A DNA stretch of 58,917 bases from Betaproteobacteria bacterium (GTDB lineage: Bacteria; Pseudomonadota; Gammaproteobacteria; Burkholderiales; Thiobacteraceae), in the NCBI GenBank assembly GCA_024641855.1, contig JAHECG010000010.1, positions 1-58,917 of the forward strand, written 5' to 3'. Below the pieces are notes generated by a model that was not told where the DNA came from, ran no database searches, and worked only from the letters and a program-made list of their open reading frames with translations. Shown here one piece after another: positions 58,805 to 58,917 of the stretch. Numbering within the stretch: the first letter of the stretch is position 1; each line of letters starts with the position of its first letter. The translations under genes were made by a program, and so were the position numbers.

Positions 58805-58917
58805 ATGCGCAATAAAATTTTAGTATGGGATTTACCGACGCGCTTGTTTCACTGGCTGCTCGTGGCGTCATTCATCGGTGCTTTTTTGACGGCCGAGTCA
58901 GAGTACTGGCGCGATGT
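58805..58917 (+). CDS. Cytochrome b561-type membrane protein, 5' end only
   Basis: The first 37 codons of a membrane protein that runs off the right edge. It begins Met-Arg-Asn-Lys-Ile-Leu-Val-Trp-Asp-Leu-Pro-Thr-Arg-Leu-Phe-His-Trp, which matches the nickel-dependent hydrogenase/cytochrome b561 N-terminus where the first transmembrane His binds heme. It should accept quinol electrons and pass them to DHC and SHP. AGGAG lies seven bases before ATG 58805, favouring it over ATG 58799. Confidence 0.85.
   Translation, partial: MRNKILVWDLPTRLFHWLLVASFIGAFLTAESEYWRD

Noticed and set aside
1-58917. CRISPR arrays, insertion sequences, prophage genes and rRNA/tRNA genes
   Set aside because: I found no regularly spaced repeats, no transposase or integrase motifs and no conserved RNA gene sequence by eye.

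Overview
The window looks like a chromosomal stretch of a betaproteobacterium with a lithoautotrophic or facultatively autotrophic lifestyle (Gallionellaceae/Nitrosomonadales-like is a guess). Base composition is moderate (roughly 53% GC by eye). Markers for this reading are a class I phosphoribulokinase, an orphan second-type IF-1, DUF1841 next to endonuclease III, a SHP/DHC/cytochrome b561 operon, an FNR-type regulator with all four cluster cysteines, and many c-type cytochromes and sensor kinases. I see no tRNA, rRNA, CRISPR array, transposase or prophage. Genes are dense on both strands, often in short operons with 4-base ATGA overlaps.

Layout. 1-3.7 kb: the 5' end of ilvA faces rpiA, followed by phoU-ppx and a Sel1-repeat gene. 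3.7-11.3 kb: mtfA, an acetyltransferase, two paralogous msrB genes, a lipoprotein metallopeptidase, slyX, a Tat-exported DsrE-like protein, and infA and cspA converging on a shared bidirectional terminator. 11.3-16.9 kb: secreted and hypothetical proteins, a lone FliD-like protein, a cupin, a methyltransferase and a WYL regulator. 17-22.3 kb: a giant lipoprotein subtilase/VWA protein and a divergent DUF4258 operon. The same 16-base palindromic site lies in front of the WYL regulator and in front of the DUF4258 operon. 22.4-28.9 kb: DUF302 protein, lipoprotein, two more methyltransferases and two alpha/beta hydrolases. 29-36 kb: signalling (FNR, PAS-GGDEF, a NarX/NarL-like pair) and a P-type ATPase. 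36-40 kb: DUF2461, a PP-loop ATPase, phosphoribulokinase with an unusual basic insertion, and SemiSWEET.

40-45 kb holds the most unusual system: a secreted metallopeptidase, a secreted unknown, a TlpA-type thioredoxin, a radical SAM protein ending in a Trp-Tyr-Cys-Cys-Ala-Glu-Pro tail, and an ATP-grasp ligase, all on one strand. 45-47.1 kb: a lytic transglycosylase and rfbC-rfbD. 47.2-54.2 kb: a phosphorelay of two response regulators around a 1613-residue hybrid kinase, one regulator being fused to an RsbW-like ATPase. 54.6-58.9 kb: two small cytochromes c, the nth-FIST-DUF1841 operon, and the start of a SHP/DHC/cytochrome b561 operon behind a PmrA/QseB-like direct repeat.

Functions are inferred from motifs and remembered family features; no database search was run.
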